Assembly: GCA_019459285.1 (NCBI GenBank)
Contig: JAIBEL010000031.1
Location: 1-64,000, forward strand
Source of the DNA: Rhizobium sp.
Lineage (GTDB): Bacteria > Pseudomonadota > Gammaproteobacteria > Burkholderiales > Thiobacillaceae
Length of the DNA stretch: 64,000 nucleotides
Direction of reading: 5' to 3'
Numbering within the stretch: position 1 is the first letter of the stretch; every line of letters starts with the position of its first letter. The translations under genes were made by a program, and so were the position numbers. Below the pieces are notes generated by a model. That model had not been told where the DNA came from and made no database searches. It was given only the letters and a program-made list of their open reading frames with translations. Below, one piece after another: positions 1 through 8,942 of this stretch.

Positions 1-200
1 CCGCGGGCCAATTTGGCACCCCCCGGCGGGGGGCTAGCGGCCGGGGGGGCCTGGCCGGGGCCGCTGGTGGCGGGCGGGCCAACTCGGGGGGTGTTTACCC
101 CCCCCCCCAAAAAAAGGCCCCCCAAACCACCCAAACCCGCGGGCTAACGCCCAAAAATTTTGCGCCCGGGGGTTCGGGGGGGCCCCCGCCCGCAGCGCCC
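1..200. other. Homopolymer-rich, probably low-quality contig end
   Basis: The first ~200 bases are dominated by long runs of C, G and A (for example an uninterrupted C run directly followed by an A run near 109-117). Normal base composition and codon structure begin around 230-260. No coding frame in this part resembles a known protein. I read it as sequencing or assembly error at a contig edge. A real low-complexity sequence is possible but less likely. Confidence 0.6.
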
Positions 201-258
201 GCCGCCGCCATCCTTCCACCCTGATCGACCTTGCCACCGGAACGATACTTCGCCCCTG

Positions 259-1173
259 ATGTCCGCCACCCCCCCCGATACCGCTGCCGTCAAAATCTGG
301 CTGCTCGACCTGCAGGCACGCATCGTCGCCGCACTGGAAACCGCCGACGGCCTGCCCTTCCGTACCGATGCCTGGGAACGTCCCGAAGGCGGCGGCGGCA
401 TCTCGCGGCTGATCGAGGAAGGCCAGGTATTCGAACGCGGGGGGGTGAATTTCTCGCATGTGCTCGGCAGCCAGCTGCCGCCCTCGGCCAGCGCGCATCG
501 CCCGGAACTCGTCGGCCGCCGCTGGGAGGCGATGGGCGTGTCGCTGGTGCTGCACCCGCGCAATCCCTATGCGCCGACGGTGCATATGAACGTGCGCTGC
601 TTCGTCGCGCTGAAGGACGGCGAGGAGCCGGTGTGGTGGTTCGGCGGCGGCATGGACCTCACGCCCTACTATGGCTTCGCGGAGGACGCGCGCCATTTCC
701 ATATCACCTGCAAGCAGGCGCTCGACCCGTTCGGTGCCGACCTGCATCCGCGCTTCAAGGACTGGTGCGACCGCTACTTCTTCCTCAAGCACCGCAACGA
801 GCCGCGCGGCATCGGCGGCGTGTTCTTCGACGACTTTTCCGAAGGCGGCTTCGACCACGCCTTCGCGATGACCCAAAGCGTGGGCGACGCCTTTCTCACC
901 GCCTATCTGCCCATCCTCGAACGCCGCAAGGACCTCGCCTACGGCGAGCGCGAGCGCGACTTCCAGGCCTACCGGCGCGGCCGCTATGTCGAGTTCAACC
1001 TGGTGTACGACCGCGGCACCCTGTTCGGCCTGCAGTCGGGCGGCCGCACCGAATCCATCCTGATGTCGCTGCCGCCCATCGTGAAATGGCGCTACGACTG
1101 GCACCCCGAGCCGGGCACCCCGGAGGCCTCACTGTATGCCGATTTCCTGACTGCGCGCGACTGGCATGCATAA
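259..1173 (+). CDS. hemF: Oxygen-dependent coproporphyrinogen III oxidase HemF
   Basis: A 304-aa protein catalysing the oxidative decarboxylation of coproporphyrinogen III to protoporphyrinogen IX in heme synthesis, in the cytoplasm. Family signatures are clear: [11 protein letters not shown] at about residues 60-70, HMNVRCF around 109-115, [11 protein letters not shown] at 128-138, and a [13 protein letters not shown] stretch near the C-terminus. The length matches HemF. The open frame continues upstream to 160, but that part is encoded by poor-quality, proline/arginine-rich sequence, so I chose the ATG at 259 ([11 protein letters not shown]). The stop codon overlaps the start of the next gene by 8 bases, which suggests co-transcription. 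HemF needs O2, so the host respires oxygen at least part of the time. Confidence 0.95.
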   Translation: MSATPPDTAAVKIWLLDLQARIVAALETADGLPFRTDAWERPEGGGGISRLIEEGQVFERGGVNFSHVLGSQLPPSASAHRPELVGRRWEAMGVSLVLHPRNPYAPTVHMNVRCFVALKDGEEPVWWFGGGMDLTPYYGFAEDARHFHITCKQALDPFGADLHPRFKDWCDRYFFLKHRNEPRGIGGVFFDDFSEGGFDHAFAMTQSVGDAFLTAYLPILERRKDLAYGERERDFQAYRRGRYVEFNLVYDRGTLFGLQSGGRTESILMSLPPIVKWRYDWHPEPGTPEASLYADFLTARDWHA

Positions 1174-4100
1174 AATCCCGCGCCGCATCCTGATCGGCCT
1201 CGGTGGCCTGTTGCTGCTCGTCGGCCTGGCCGGACTCATCGCCTACGAATTGCTGTCGTCGGCGCTGGAAGCAAAATACCTCGCGCGGGCGGCGCAAAAG
1301 ATGACCTGGCAAATCCGTCCCGGACCATCCGACCGCATCCGTTACCCGGGCCAGGGCCCGTACGACGTACGACTCGGCTACAGCAAACTGCCGCATTACC
1401 TGGCGCAGCTGGACAAGGCCGGCTGGAAGATCGACCAGCAGGCCCGGATCAGCATCCAGATGGCGCGCGCCAGCGACCTCGGCCTGTTCCTGCCCTATCA
1501 CGAAAAAGACCAGGCCGGCCTCAGCCTGCTCGACAGCGACGGAAAGCAGTTGTATCAGGCATTGCATCCGACCCGGGTGTACCACCGCTTCGAAGACATC
1601 CCCAAGGTCCTGGTCGATTCGCTGCTCTACATCGAAAACCGCGAACTGCTGACCGAGCAGTTTCCCACCCGCAATCCGGCCGTGGAATGGGATCGTCTCG
1701 CTCAGGCACTGATGGAAAAAGGCATCAGCCTCATCGACACCCACCGCAACGTGCCCGGCGGCAGCACCCTGCCGACGCAGATCGAGAAGTACCGGCATTC
1801 CCCCGAGGGGCTGACCAGCGACATGAGCGAGAAGCTGCGCCAGATGGCCACGGCCAGCCTGCGGGCCTATCTCGACGGACCCAATACACTGCCGATGCGC
1901 AAGAAGACGGTGATGGCTTACCTGAATACCGTACCGCTCGCGGCCGCGCCGCGCTTCGGCGAGGTCAACGGCATCGCCGACGGACTGTGGGCCTGGTACG
2001 GGCTGGATTTCGGCGAGATCAACGCGATCCTGGAGAAAAAGACACGCGTCGGCGAAACCGCCTATGCAAGCGCGCTGAAGCACGTGCTGTCGCTGATCAT
2101 CGCCGAGCGCCGCCCGTCCTATTATCTGGCCGCCAACCGCAAGGCGCTCGACGCCCTGACAGACGACCATCTCGACCTGCTCGCCAACGCCAACGTGATT
2201 TCGCGTGAACTCGCCGATCGCGCCAAACGGGTCAAGCTGCGCAGCACGCAGGAGCGCGTCGATCCGCCGGCACCCCGCTTCGTCGACCAGAAAGCCACCA
2301 ACGCCCAACGCATCCGCGTCGCGCAGATGCTGGGCGAGCCCCGCCTGTACGACCTCGACCGGCTGGATCTGCAGGTCAACACCACCATCAACCAGCCGGC
2401 GCAAAAAATCGTCAGCCGCTACCTGCAAAACCTGGCCCATCCGGAAGCCGCCGCCGCCTCGGGATTGATCGGATTCCGATTGCTGAAGCCCGACAACGCT
2501 TTCGACCAGGTGATCTACAGCTTCACGCTGTATGAAAAAACGCCATTGGGCAATGTGCTGCGCGTTCAGGCCGACAACCTCAACCAGCCGTTCGACATCA
2601 ACAGCCAGGCGCGGCTGGATCTCGGCTCCACCGCCAAGCTGCGTACCCTGGTCACCTACCTGCAGATCATTTCGCAGACGTACGACACCTACCGCACGCT
2701 CGACGCCAAGACACTCAAGCAAAAAGCGCAGCCGCAGCGCGACGTTCTGGCGCAATGGGTGGCCGCCACGCTGCTGAGCCAGCCGGACATCAAGCGGGAC
2801 GCCCTGCTCGAGGCGGCGATGGGCCGCCAGTATTCGGCGGCGCGGGAAATGTTCTTCACCGGCGGCGGCCTGCACGATTTCGTCAACTTCGACGCCAAGG
2901 ACAATAGCCGCGTGATGGACGTGTGGGAGGCCACGAAGAACTCGGTCAACCTCGTCTACATCCGCATCATGCGCGACATCGTGCGGCATTACGCCAGCGC
3001 TTCGCCGGGCGCCGCCGCCCGCATACTCGACGACGCCAGCAACCCGATGCGCCAGACCTACCTGATGCGCTTCGTCGACCAGGAAGGCCGTCTATTCATC
3101 CGCCGCTTTTACCAAAACCACAAGAGCCAGACACCTGTACAAATGGCGGAGGATGTCTATGCGCGCGTCCGCGCAACCCCACGACGCTTCACCTCGGCCT
3201 ACCGTTATCTCGAACCGCAGGCCGGATTCGAAGCCTATGTCGCCGCTTTGCACGCCAACGTGCCGGCCAGTGCCAGCCTGAGCCCGAAGACACTCAAATC
3301 GCTCTACCAGACCCACGCGCCCGACGCCTACAACCTGGCCGACCGCGGCTACGTCACGCAGATCCACCCGCTGGAACTGTGGGTGGTGAAAGCCCTGCGC
3401 ACCGCACCCGGGACCAGTCTCAAAACCCTAGACGACCAGGGCGCCGACGCCCGCCGCGAGGTCTACAACTGGCTGTTCAAGACCAGCCGCAAGAATGCAC
3501 AGGACATCCGCATCCAGTCGCTGCTCGAGGTCGAGGCCTTCGACGGCCTGCTGCGCGACTGGAAACGGCTGGGCTATCCGTTCGACAACATCACGCCCTC
3601 GTATGCCACCGCCATCGGTGCCTCGGGCGACCGGCCGGCCGCGCTCGCCGAACTGATGGGCATCCTGGTCAACGACGGTGTGCGTGCACCGACGACGAGT
3701 CTCACCGACATGCACTTTGCGGCCCACACGCCCTACGACACCCGCCTGTCCCGCAAGCCGGCCCCGGGCGAACGCCTGCTGCCGGCCGAAGTGGCGCAAA
3801 CCGTGCGGCGCGCGCTGGCCAGGGTCGTCGAAGGCGGTACCGCCGGGCGACTGGCCGGCGCCCTCAAGGACCCGGCCGGGCAGCCCATCACCATGGGCGG
3901 CAAGACCGGCACCGGCGACCACCGTTTCGAGACCTATGGCAAAGGCGGCCAGCTCATCGATTCGCGCGTCGTCAGCCGCTCTGCCACATTCGTGTTCTAC
4001 ATGGGCGACCGCTACTTCGGCACGTTGACCGCCGTGGTGGAAGGCGAGCAGGCCGGACGATTCGGTTTCACCAGTTCGCTCACCGCGCAGATGCTGAAAA

Positions 4101-4396
4101 CCCTGCTGCCGCAACTGCAGCCCCACCTGTATCCGGAGCCACCCGCCCCGCCGTCTGCGTCCGTGAAACCCACGCCCGAGCCGACGATGGCGCCGGCTCC
4201 CGTTCCCGTTCCTGCCCCCGCCGCCCCGCGCACGCCTATGAAGGAAAAGCCGGATGGTTCCACCAGCCAGGCCGACCCGACAGTCAAACAGCCGATCAAC
4301 CGGGGCGGTTTCCCCGAGGATCTCGAACCCAACGTGGTGCTGCCGGTTCCGGTCACACCGCCCGCGAGCCCAGCACCTGCCGTTCCGTCACCCTGA
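1166..4396 (+). CDS. Bifunctional penicillin-binding protein (GT51 transglycosylase / transpeptidase)
   Basis: A 1076-aa inner-membrane peptidoglycan synthase. One N-terminal transmembrane helix (about 9-28) is followed by a divergent GT51 transglycosylase domain; IENRELL at 156-162 sits where the catalytic-Glu motif is expected, and [12 protein letters not shown] follows at about 198-209. The transpeptidase domain has the three penicillin-binding motifs: SxxK as S488-T-A-K491, SxN as S593-V-N595, and KTGTG from K913. The last ~85 residues are proline/alanine/threonine-rich with PAP repeats and are probably a flexible periplasmic tail. At 1076 aa it is longer than classical PBP1A or PBP1B, and the transglycosylase part is atypical, so I give no symbol. 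It starts inside the hemF stop region. Confidence 0.85.
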   Translation: MHKIPRRILIGLGGLLLLVGLAGLIAYELLSSALEAKYLARAAQKMTWQIRPGPSDRIRYPGQGPYDVRLGYSKLPHYLAQLDKAGWKIDQQARISIQMARASDLGLFLPYHEKDQAGLSLLDSDGKQLYQALHPTRVYHRFEDIPKVLVDSLLYIENRELLTEQFPTRNPAVEWDRLAQALMEKGISLIDTHRNVPGGSTLPTQIEKYRHSPEGLTSDMSEKLRQMATASLRAYLDGPNTLPMRKKTVMAYLNTVPLAAAPRFGEVNGIADGLWAWYGLDFGEINAILEKKTRVGETAYASALKHVLSLIIAERRPSYYLAANRKALDALTDDHLDLLANANVISRELADRAKRVKLRSTQERVDPPAPRFVDQKATNAQRIRVAQMLGEPRLYDLDRLDLQVNTTINQPAQKIVSRYLQNLAHPEAAAASGLIGFRLLKPDNAFDQVIYSFTLYEKTPLGNVLRVQADNLNQPFDINSQARLDLGSTAKLRTLVTYLQIISQTYDTYRTLDAKTLKQKAQPQRDVLAQWVAATLLSQPDIKRDALLEAAMGRQYSAAREMFFTGGGLHDFVNFDAKDNSRVMDVWEATKNSVNLVYIRIMRDIVRHYASASPGAAARILDDASNPMRQTYLMRFVDQEGRLFIRRFYQNHKSQTPVQMAEDVYARVRATPRRFTSAYRYLEPQAGFEAYVAALHANVPASASLSPKTLKSLYQTHAPDAYNLADRGYVTQIHPLELWVVKALRTAPGTSLKTLDDQGADARREVYNWLFKTSRKNAQDIRIQSLLEVEAFDGLLRDWKRLGYPFDNITPSYATAIGASGDRPAALAELMGILVNDGVRAPTTSLTDMHFAAHTPYDTRLSRKPAPGERLLPAEVAQTVRRALARVVEGGTAGRLAGALKDPAGQPITMGGKTGTGDHRFETYGKGGQLIDSRVVSRSATFVFYMGDRYFGTLTAVVEGEQAGRFGFTSSLTAQMLKTLLPQLQPHLYPEPPAPPSASVKPTPEPTMAPAPVPVPAPAAPRTPMKEKPDGSTSQADPTVKQPINRGGFPEDLEPNVVLPVPVTPPASPAPAVPSP

Positions 4397-4726
4397 CACG
4401 GGGGGTGCAGGCCAGTCCGGCGCATACAGCTGAAAATGCGCCGCTCGGCGAGGCACGTGTGGCCGGTCACGGCGGGAGCGGGCCTTCCCGGAAAGCGGCT
4501 GCACCAACCCCATCCAGGAGCCAAGCGTACGGCCGATGCACCCAGTGCTAGATCTCGGTCAGCTCCGGAATTTCCAGTGCGTCATCCACCTCAATCCCAA
4601 GAGGTATCGAACGGTGTGCTCCAGCTTGCTATGACTATGCAAGAGCTGGCGCTTAGACGTTCTCTCCGGATTGGCCCATGCGTCCCCAGGAGCGTCGCCG
4701 CGACGCCGCTCAGCGACGATCCGACA
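4397..4726. other. 330-bp gap holding a recombinase remnant
   Basis: There is no intact gene between the penicillin-binding protein and the CDF transporter. The only recognisable content is a decayed C-terminal piece of a tyrosine recombinase on the minus strand (see separate entry). Short open frames here have no family resemblance. Confidence 0.6.
4548..4651 (-). pseudogene. Frameshifted C-terminal remnant of a tyrosine recombinase/integrase
   Basis: Read on the minus strand, 4651 to about 4605 encodes RQLLHSHSKLEHTVRYL. After a 2-base shift the reading continues as GIEVDDALEIPELTEI and then a stop at 4548. This matches the end of XerC/D-type phage or plasmid integrases, typically a GH(T/S)KLESTVRYLGIEVDDAL-type tail. 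Only the C-terminal ~35 residues remain and they need a frame correction, so it is a pseudogene fragment. It implies a past integration event next to the CDF transporter gene. The family assignment is from memory of this common motif. Confidence 0.6.
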
Positions 4727-5698
4727 TTACGCAGTATCGCGGGCTTGATCGGAAGCCGCCGCCGACTGCTCGATTCGGCGTCGCCACGTTTCGGCGCTCT
4801 GTGGCTTGACGAACAGCAAGGTTATGTCCGGTTGCGCGTGCTTGATCGCCGCCTCGATGCGGTTGACGCAGGTTTCGATCTGCGTGGTGTTCAGCGCATC
4901 CTGGAACTCGACACTCAGCGCTGCGACAACCTGACTCACGCCCATATGTATGGTCAGCACGCCATTGGCGGTGCGCACGCCCGGATCTTCGCGGGCGATG
5001 CGCAAGATTGAATCGCGCACGCGCGGATGGGCCGATTCGCCGATCAGCAGTCCCTTGGTCTCGCGTGCCAACAGCAGTGATGACACCAGGAGCACGATTC
5101 CGATGCCGATCGAAGCAACGCCATCGAGCCGTGGCGCGTCAAGTGCGTGCGCGGCCGCGATTCCCGCTGTCGCAATCAGCACGCCAAGCAGAGCGGCAGT
5201 GTCTTCAAAGAGAACGGTAAATGTGGTCGGATCCTTGCTGGTGCGGAACGCGTCAAGGTAGCCCTGCCTGCCCATAGTCGCGCGGAATGCTTTGAGTGCC
5301 ACCCACCACGATACGCCCTCGAATCCAAACGATGCGGCGAGCACCACATAATTGAGTAGCGGATTCCGCATCGGCTCAGGATGCAGAACGTGATTGATTC
5401 CTTCGTAGAAGGACGCCGCGGCGCCCAACGCGAGAACCATTAATGCGACGATGAAGCTCCAGAAATACAACTCGCGACCGTACCCAAAGGGATGAGTGTT
5501 GTCGGGAGGCCGAGCCGCGCGCTTCATCCCATACAACAGCAACAGCTCGTTGGCGGTGTCGACGAGCGAATGTATCCCTTCGCTGAGCATTGCTGAGCTG
5601 CCCGTGAGCGCCGCCGCTACGAATTTGGTCACCGCGATAGCGAGATTGCTCGCGAGCGCGACGTAAATGGAAAGCTTCGCGTGGGGCTGTTTCGGCAT
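4727..5698 (-). CDS. Cation diffusion facilitator (CDF) family metal efflux transporter
   Basis: A 323-aa inner-membrane antiporter expected to exchange divalent metal (Zn, Co, Ni, Fe or Cd) for protons. It has six predicted membrane segments, an HSLVDT motif in helix 2 (metal-site H-x3-D), the HPFGYGRELYFWSF loop, and a cytoplasmic C-terminal domain of ~90 residues. The ATG at 5698 (MPKQPHAKLS) begins at the usual distance before helix 1. The open frame extends upstream to 5800, but those residues are non-conserved and arginine-rich. It is a single gene flanked by an integrase remnant and a gene-less stretch, so it may be acquired DNA. Metal specificity cannot be read from the sequence. Confidence 0.88.
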   Translation of the reverse strand: MPKQPHAKLSIYVALASNLAIAVTKFVAAALTGSSAMLSEGIHSLVDTANELLLLYGMKRAARPPDNTHPFGYGRELYFWSFIVALMVLALGAAASFYEGINHVLHPEPMRNPLLNYVVLAASFGFEGVSWWVALKAFRATMGRQGYLDAFRTSKDPTTFTVLFEDTAALLGVLIATAGIAAAHALDAPRLDGVASIGIGIVLLVSSLLLARETKGLLIGESAHPRVRDSILRIAREDPGVRTANGVLTIHMGVSQVVAALSVEFQDALNTTQIETCVNRIEAAIKHAQPDITLLFVKPQSAETWRRRIEQSAAASDQARDTA

Positions 5699-5969
5699 AA
5701 GTGTTTCCAATACGCATTTTTTCAGGCGGCAAGATGGGCCATATCGCTGTTCCGAATGCGGAACCCACTCCCCCTCCCAAGACCGTCTAATGCTGCTCAC
5801 AATTTAAGCGCCGTCTGCCGGTCGGATAATGTATCGCCCATTTCTCCAGGTCCGGCAGCTCCTCCTTCAGCACTTCGGGAAGGTTGGGTGCGCGGAATGA
5901 ACGCGCGTTGCTGCGCTGCGGGCGCGAATTCCCCATACGCTTCCTTTCGTGGCGGGTCGCTCCGCGTAT

Positions 5970-6018
5970 TCAACCAACGGTTGAAGCCAAATTATGTTCC
6001 TGTTCCTCCGCTTCAACC
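5970..6018. repeat. Nested inverted repeats
   Basis: TTCAACC (5970-5976) pairs with GGTTGAA (5980-5986) across 3 bases. The right arm is reused in a larger pair, GGTTGAAGC (5980-5988) with GCTTCAACC (6010-6018) across 21 bases. Two alternative hairpins sharing an arm is unusual. It resembles recombination-site architecture, but I found no attC or att core consensus. Confidence 0.55.
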
Positions 6019-6457
6019 ACAGGGGCTCACTTCATGTGCAGTGAGGCGGCGCGAAGTAATTTGGCCGCTCTTGCTGCTGAAGGCGCTACACCTGCATGCC
6101 ACACGTCTTTCCCGGTCGAGAGTGCGAGTTCGCCGTTCGGACAACTGCCATCCGGAGTGAGTGGCGGGTAAGCAGATGCGGGCCAAGTTGGTTCGGAACC
6201 CAGCCGGTCGCAATGGCTGAGAACAGGACGGTCGACGTGCCGGATGGATGAAGAAACCCAGTGCAGCCAGCCCAATCCCACGAAACCTTCCATTGCCAAA
6301 TGGAAGCGCCATGGGAGTTGACCGCTGGTTGGAGTTTTTTAAGGGTTGGCCTCGGCTGAAATGGCAGCGAAGCCTTGACGCCCAGGTTGAAGACGCAACG
6401 CTTTGGAAGTCCAAGACCCAGACTCATGCCGGAAGGCGAATTATCCTGATCGATGTT

Positions 6458-6479
6458 CTTGCCGCGCAGGCGCGGCAAG
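6458..6479. terminator. Perfect 10-bp inverted repeat downstream of the thiocyanate operon
   Basis: CTTGCCGCGC (6458-6467), two bases, then GCGCGGCAAG (6470-6479). It lies about 90 bp after the stop of the last gene of the leftward operon (DUF1641). It lacks a T-tract, so it may act as a 3' stabilising hairpin or a factor-dependent end rather than a classical intrinsic terminator. Confidence 0.45.
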
Positions 6480-6569
6480 CCTTACGCCGTATCAAACGCT
6501 ACGTCCAGGGAACGGGATCTTGGGTCCCGCGTGCCAGGCCTTGCGCCTGACTCTCTGGACGCCCGGTCC

Positions 6570-6989
6570 CTAGCCGTGCCGGTGCTGCTCGCGCATGCTG
6601 TGACTCAGGTGCTTGCCGATCACCGACAGGAGGCGCAAGCCTTCCTGCGTTCCGGGGTCACGGACCACCCGCATCAAGCATCCCAGGCCGCCCGTTGCCG
6701 GCGGATTGGCCGGAATTTCCTGGCTCGCCTCATGTATCGCGTCGGACAAGGCGATCAACAGATATTGCGTGTCCTGGCGATCGAGGACCTTGAGCAGATG
6801 CATCAGGCCTTCGTTGCGCGTCAGACGGTCGAGCAAGGTCAGGCCCTCGCTCATCGCCCATGACAGCCGCGTGACGATTTCGTCCGACATGGCGTCCCGG
6901 GCTGCGGTGACGAGCTGCGCGACTTCGACGAGCCGCTGCAGATCTTCAGTAGCCATTGCGGGGATAGACGTTTCAGTTTGTGTTGTCAT
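6570..6989 (-). CDS. DUF1641 domain protein
   Basis: A 139-aa soluble, helical protein with a short threonine-rich N-terminus. The pattern of leucine-rich helices, with LLDRLTRNEGLMHLLKVLDR and a conserved GGLGCLMRVVRDPGTQEGLRLL block, is typical of DUF1641. Members are commonly encoded beside SQR-like flavoproteins or formate-dehydrogenase accessory genes, and their function is unknown. Here it is the last gene of the leftward operon, 12 bp after the SQR-like gene, so a role as partner or assembly factor of that flavoprotein is the simplest inference. Confidence 0.85.
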   Translation of the reverse strand: MTTQTETSIPAMATEDLQRLVEVAQLVTAARDAMSDEIVTRLSWAMSEGLTLLDRLTRNEGLMHLLKVLDRQDTQYLLIALSDAIHEASQEIPANPPATGGLGCLMRVVRDPGTQEGLRLLSVIGKHLSHSMREQHRHG

Positions 6990-7001
6990 GGTTTGGCTTT
7001 C

Positions 7002-8135
7002 TCAGAGCAGTCCGCGTACGCTTGTCCAGTACATCTGGTTGTAAGACATCTTGAACCAGTGCATGGGTTTCGACGGCGGCTTCAGATCGGGTGGGTTCTG
7101 ATAGTTGAACATCGCGTAGGTCGCGCTGTCGTGGCCTGTTTCGATGAAACAGTAGACCTTGCCGTCGTAGTCGCGGACCGGCGTGCCGATCTTGATCATC
7201 GAGGCGATGTTTTCGGCGACCACCTCTGCCTGGAAATGTGCCGCGGAGCCTGTCTTGCTGACGGGCAGATTGGTCGTATCGCCCAGCACGAAGACGTTGT
7301 CGTGGCCATTCATGGTGAGTTTGAAACGGTCGGTCGGAATCCATCCGCCCTCGCCCAGGTTGTTCTGCTCGACCACTTCCATGCCGCGATGCGGCGGGAT
7401 GGCAATGAGAAGGTCGTATTGGGTCTCGGTGCCTTCCTCGCTGCGCACCACCTTGTTTTCCACGTCCACTTCGCTGACGTTGAAGAGCGTCTCGTACTCG
7501 ATGCCCATACGGTCGAATTCCGGCTTGGCCCAGATGGCGACTTCCTTGATGGTGTGAATGCGGCCGATCGGATAGTGGTACTTGATCTTGATCTTGTCGC
7601 GGATGCCGCGCGCCTTGAAATAATCATGCAGGCCGAAGATGAGCTCGACCGGCGCGATCGGGCATTTGTGCGGCACGCCGACGACGACGGCTACCGTGCC
7701 CTCCTGGATCTCGCGCAGGCGCTTGAACAGCCTGACCGCGGTATCTTCGGTGTAGAACGTCTCCGCGCCCTCCACCAGGCCGGGAATCTGCTCGGGAACG
7801 ATGCGCGAACCGGTGGCCATCACGAGGATGTCGTATTCGTGCACCTTGCCGCTCTTGGTGACGACCTTGTTCTGGTCGAGCTGGAATTTTTCGACCGGGT
7901 CCACGTGAAAATCGATGGCCCCTTCGAGCAGGCTCGCCTGATCGCGATACAGTTGGTCCGGGGTCATTTGCCCGAACGCAACATACAGCAGGCCGGGCTG
8001 GTACATATGCTTGTCGGATGCCGAAAGCATCGTAATCCGGACTCTGCGGGAACGAATCTCAGCAGACAGCCGCCGTGCCAGGTTGTTGGCTACAATGGTA
8101 CCGCCTGTGCCACCACCGACGACTAAGATTCTCAT
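7002..8135 (-). CDS. Sulfide:quinone oxidoreductase-like FAD flavoprotein
   Basis: A 377-aa pyridine-nucleotide-disulfide-type flavoprotein of the SQR/FCSD superfamily. It has an N-terminal Rossmann motif GGGTGGTIVANNLA (7-20), a second nucleotide-binding region near 148-155, and the FAD C-terminal motif VFVLGDTTNLPVSKTG. Cys158 (PHKCPIAP) and Cys329 (GKVYCFIE) fit the two catalytic disulfide cysteines of SQR; the third, N-terminal cysteine of type I SQR is absent. Expected role is oxidation of sulfide or a persulfide with quinone at the membrane. Its place behind DsrE2 and TusA genes in the thiocyanate operon suggests it handles sulfide released after carbonyl sulfide hydrolysis. The quinone-reducing activity is inferred. 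Confidence 0.82.
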   Translation of the reverse strand: MRILVVGGGTGGTIVANNLARRLSAEIRSRRVRITMLSASDKHMYQPGLLYVAFGQMTPDQLYRDQASLLEGAIDFHVDPVEKFQLDQNKVVTKSGKVHEYDILVMATGSRIVPEQIPGLVEGAETFYTEDTAVRLFKRLREIQEGTVAVVVGVPHKCPIAPVELIFGLHDYFKARGIRDKIKIKYHYPIGRIHTIKEVAIWAKPEFDRMGIEYETLFNVSEVDVENKVVRSEEGTETQYDLLIAIPPHRGMEVVEQNNLGEGGWIPTDRFKLTMNGHDNVFVLGDTTNLPVSKTGSAAHFQAEVVAENIASMIKIGTPVRDYDGKVYCFIETGHDSATYAMFNYQNPPDLKPPSKPMHWFKMSYNQMYWTSVRGLL

Positions 8136-8214
8136 TGCATTCTCCTATCCAAAATTAATTACCAGGATGTCCTGGTACCTGGGCGCGACAACGACGTGCC
8201 CAGCCCGTAGCGTC

Positions 8215-8445
8215 TTACTTGGCCTTGCGGATCTTGATGTGCCAGACCCCGTTGATCTTCTCGTTGCTGAGGATCTCGTGGCCGACCTTGTTGACCCATT
8301 CCGGCACATCGGCGCCGGAACCTTCGTCGGTCGACAGCAGTTCGAGGGTATCTCCCACGCTGCTCTGCTTCATGTGGGTGATGAGTTCCATCAGCGGCCC
8401 GGGGCAGAAGGTATCGCGTGCGTCGACAATCTTGGTATCACTCAT
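8215..8445 (-). CDS. TusA/SirA-family sulfur carrier protein
   Basis: A 76-aa TusA-fold protein. The catalytic CPxP motif is at Cys14 (FCPGPLMEL), followed by the conserved VGDTLELLSTDEGSGADVPEW region. TusA proteins accept and pass persulfide sulfur between enzymes in the cytoplasm. It is flanked by a DsrE2-like and an SQR-like gene, an arrangement seen in sulfur oxidisers where TusA delivers sulfur to Dsr or sHdr. Here it most likely links sulfur from thiocyanate to the Dsr pathway encoded at 33-48 kb. Confidence 0.9.
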   Translation of the reverse strand: MSDTKIVDARDTFCPGPLMELITHMKQSSVGDTLELLSTDEGSGADVPEWVNKVGHEILSNEKINGVWHIKIRKAK

Positions 8446-8486
8446 TGCAGTTCTCCAGAAAACATGTGGTTCAATTCGCCGTCCGC

Positions 8487-8879
8487 TCAGAACGTCAGCA
8501 TCTGACCGCCTTCGGCGTCGCTCAGGAAGCGCGTCAGCCCGGTGGCGGGGCCGATTTCGGCGTCGAAGTCATCGTGTGTGACTTTCATGATGTCCATCGC
8601 CATCGAGCACGGCAGCAACTTGGCATCGCCCAATTCGACCGCCTGCTGGAACAGCACCTTGAAGGACGGCACGCCTTTTTCCTTTGCCATCAGCGCGCCA
8701 AGTTCACCTTCCACTGGCGCATCCTCCGTGTGGCCCTTCACGAAATACGGAATGGCATTCATGGACAGGAAGACCGAAACCTCGTCTCCCGTCGCTGCGG
8801 CAACCGACGCGATCATTGCTGCCATCTGTAGTTTTTCGCGCGTACCCGTGACACAGATGATGTTGATTTTTTGAGACAT
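8487..8879 (-). CDS. DsrE/DsrF-like (DsrE2-type) sulfur transfer protein
   Basis: A 130-aa protein of the DsrE/DsrF/DsrH-like fold, DsrE2 subgroup. It begins with KINIICVTGTREKLQMA, and the conserved cysteine is Cys91 in LLPCSMAMDIM; a second cysteine is at position 9. Members bind or transfer persulfide sulfur, usually with TusA. It is 41 bp upstream of the TusA gene and 63 bp after the ABC permease gene in the same leftward operon. Unlike many membrane-anchored DsrE2 proteins, I see no clear transmembrane pair. Confidence 0.85.
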   Translation of the reverse strand: MSQKINIICVTGTREKLQMAAMIASVAAATGDEVSVFLSMNAIPYFVKGHTEDAPVEGELGALMAKEKGVPSFKVLFQQAVELGDAKLLPCSMAMDIMKVTHDDFDAEIGPATGLTRFLSDAEGGQMLTF

Positions 8880-8942
8880 TTGCTTCTACCTTACTTTGTG
8901 AGAATTCATGTTCGGACCGATGTCTGGCGACGGTTCAGCCGA

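Larger units (their letters stand above)
5699..6569. other. Gene-less stretch with inverted repeats
   Basis: About 870 bp without a convincing gene. Overlapping short frames on both strands have no recognisable motifs, no good ribosome sites and arginine/serine-rich composition typical of non-coding frames. It contains inverted repeats at 5970-5986, 5980-6018 and 6458-6479. With the integrase remnant at 4548-4651, it resembles decayed mobile DNA at the end of the thiocyanate operon. Confidence 0.5.

Noticed and set aside
995-2989. A 664-codon open frame on the minus strand
   Set aside because: It lies antisense to the penicillin-binding protein, has no motifs, and its composition (His/Gln/Asp/Val-rich) is that of a GC-rich shadow frame.
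5681-6550. Several 60-159-codon frames on both strands
   Set aside because: Mutually overlapping, no ribosome sites, Ser/Arg-rich composition, no family resemblance; treated as non-coding.
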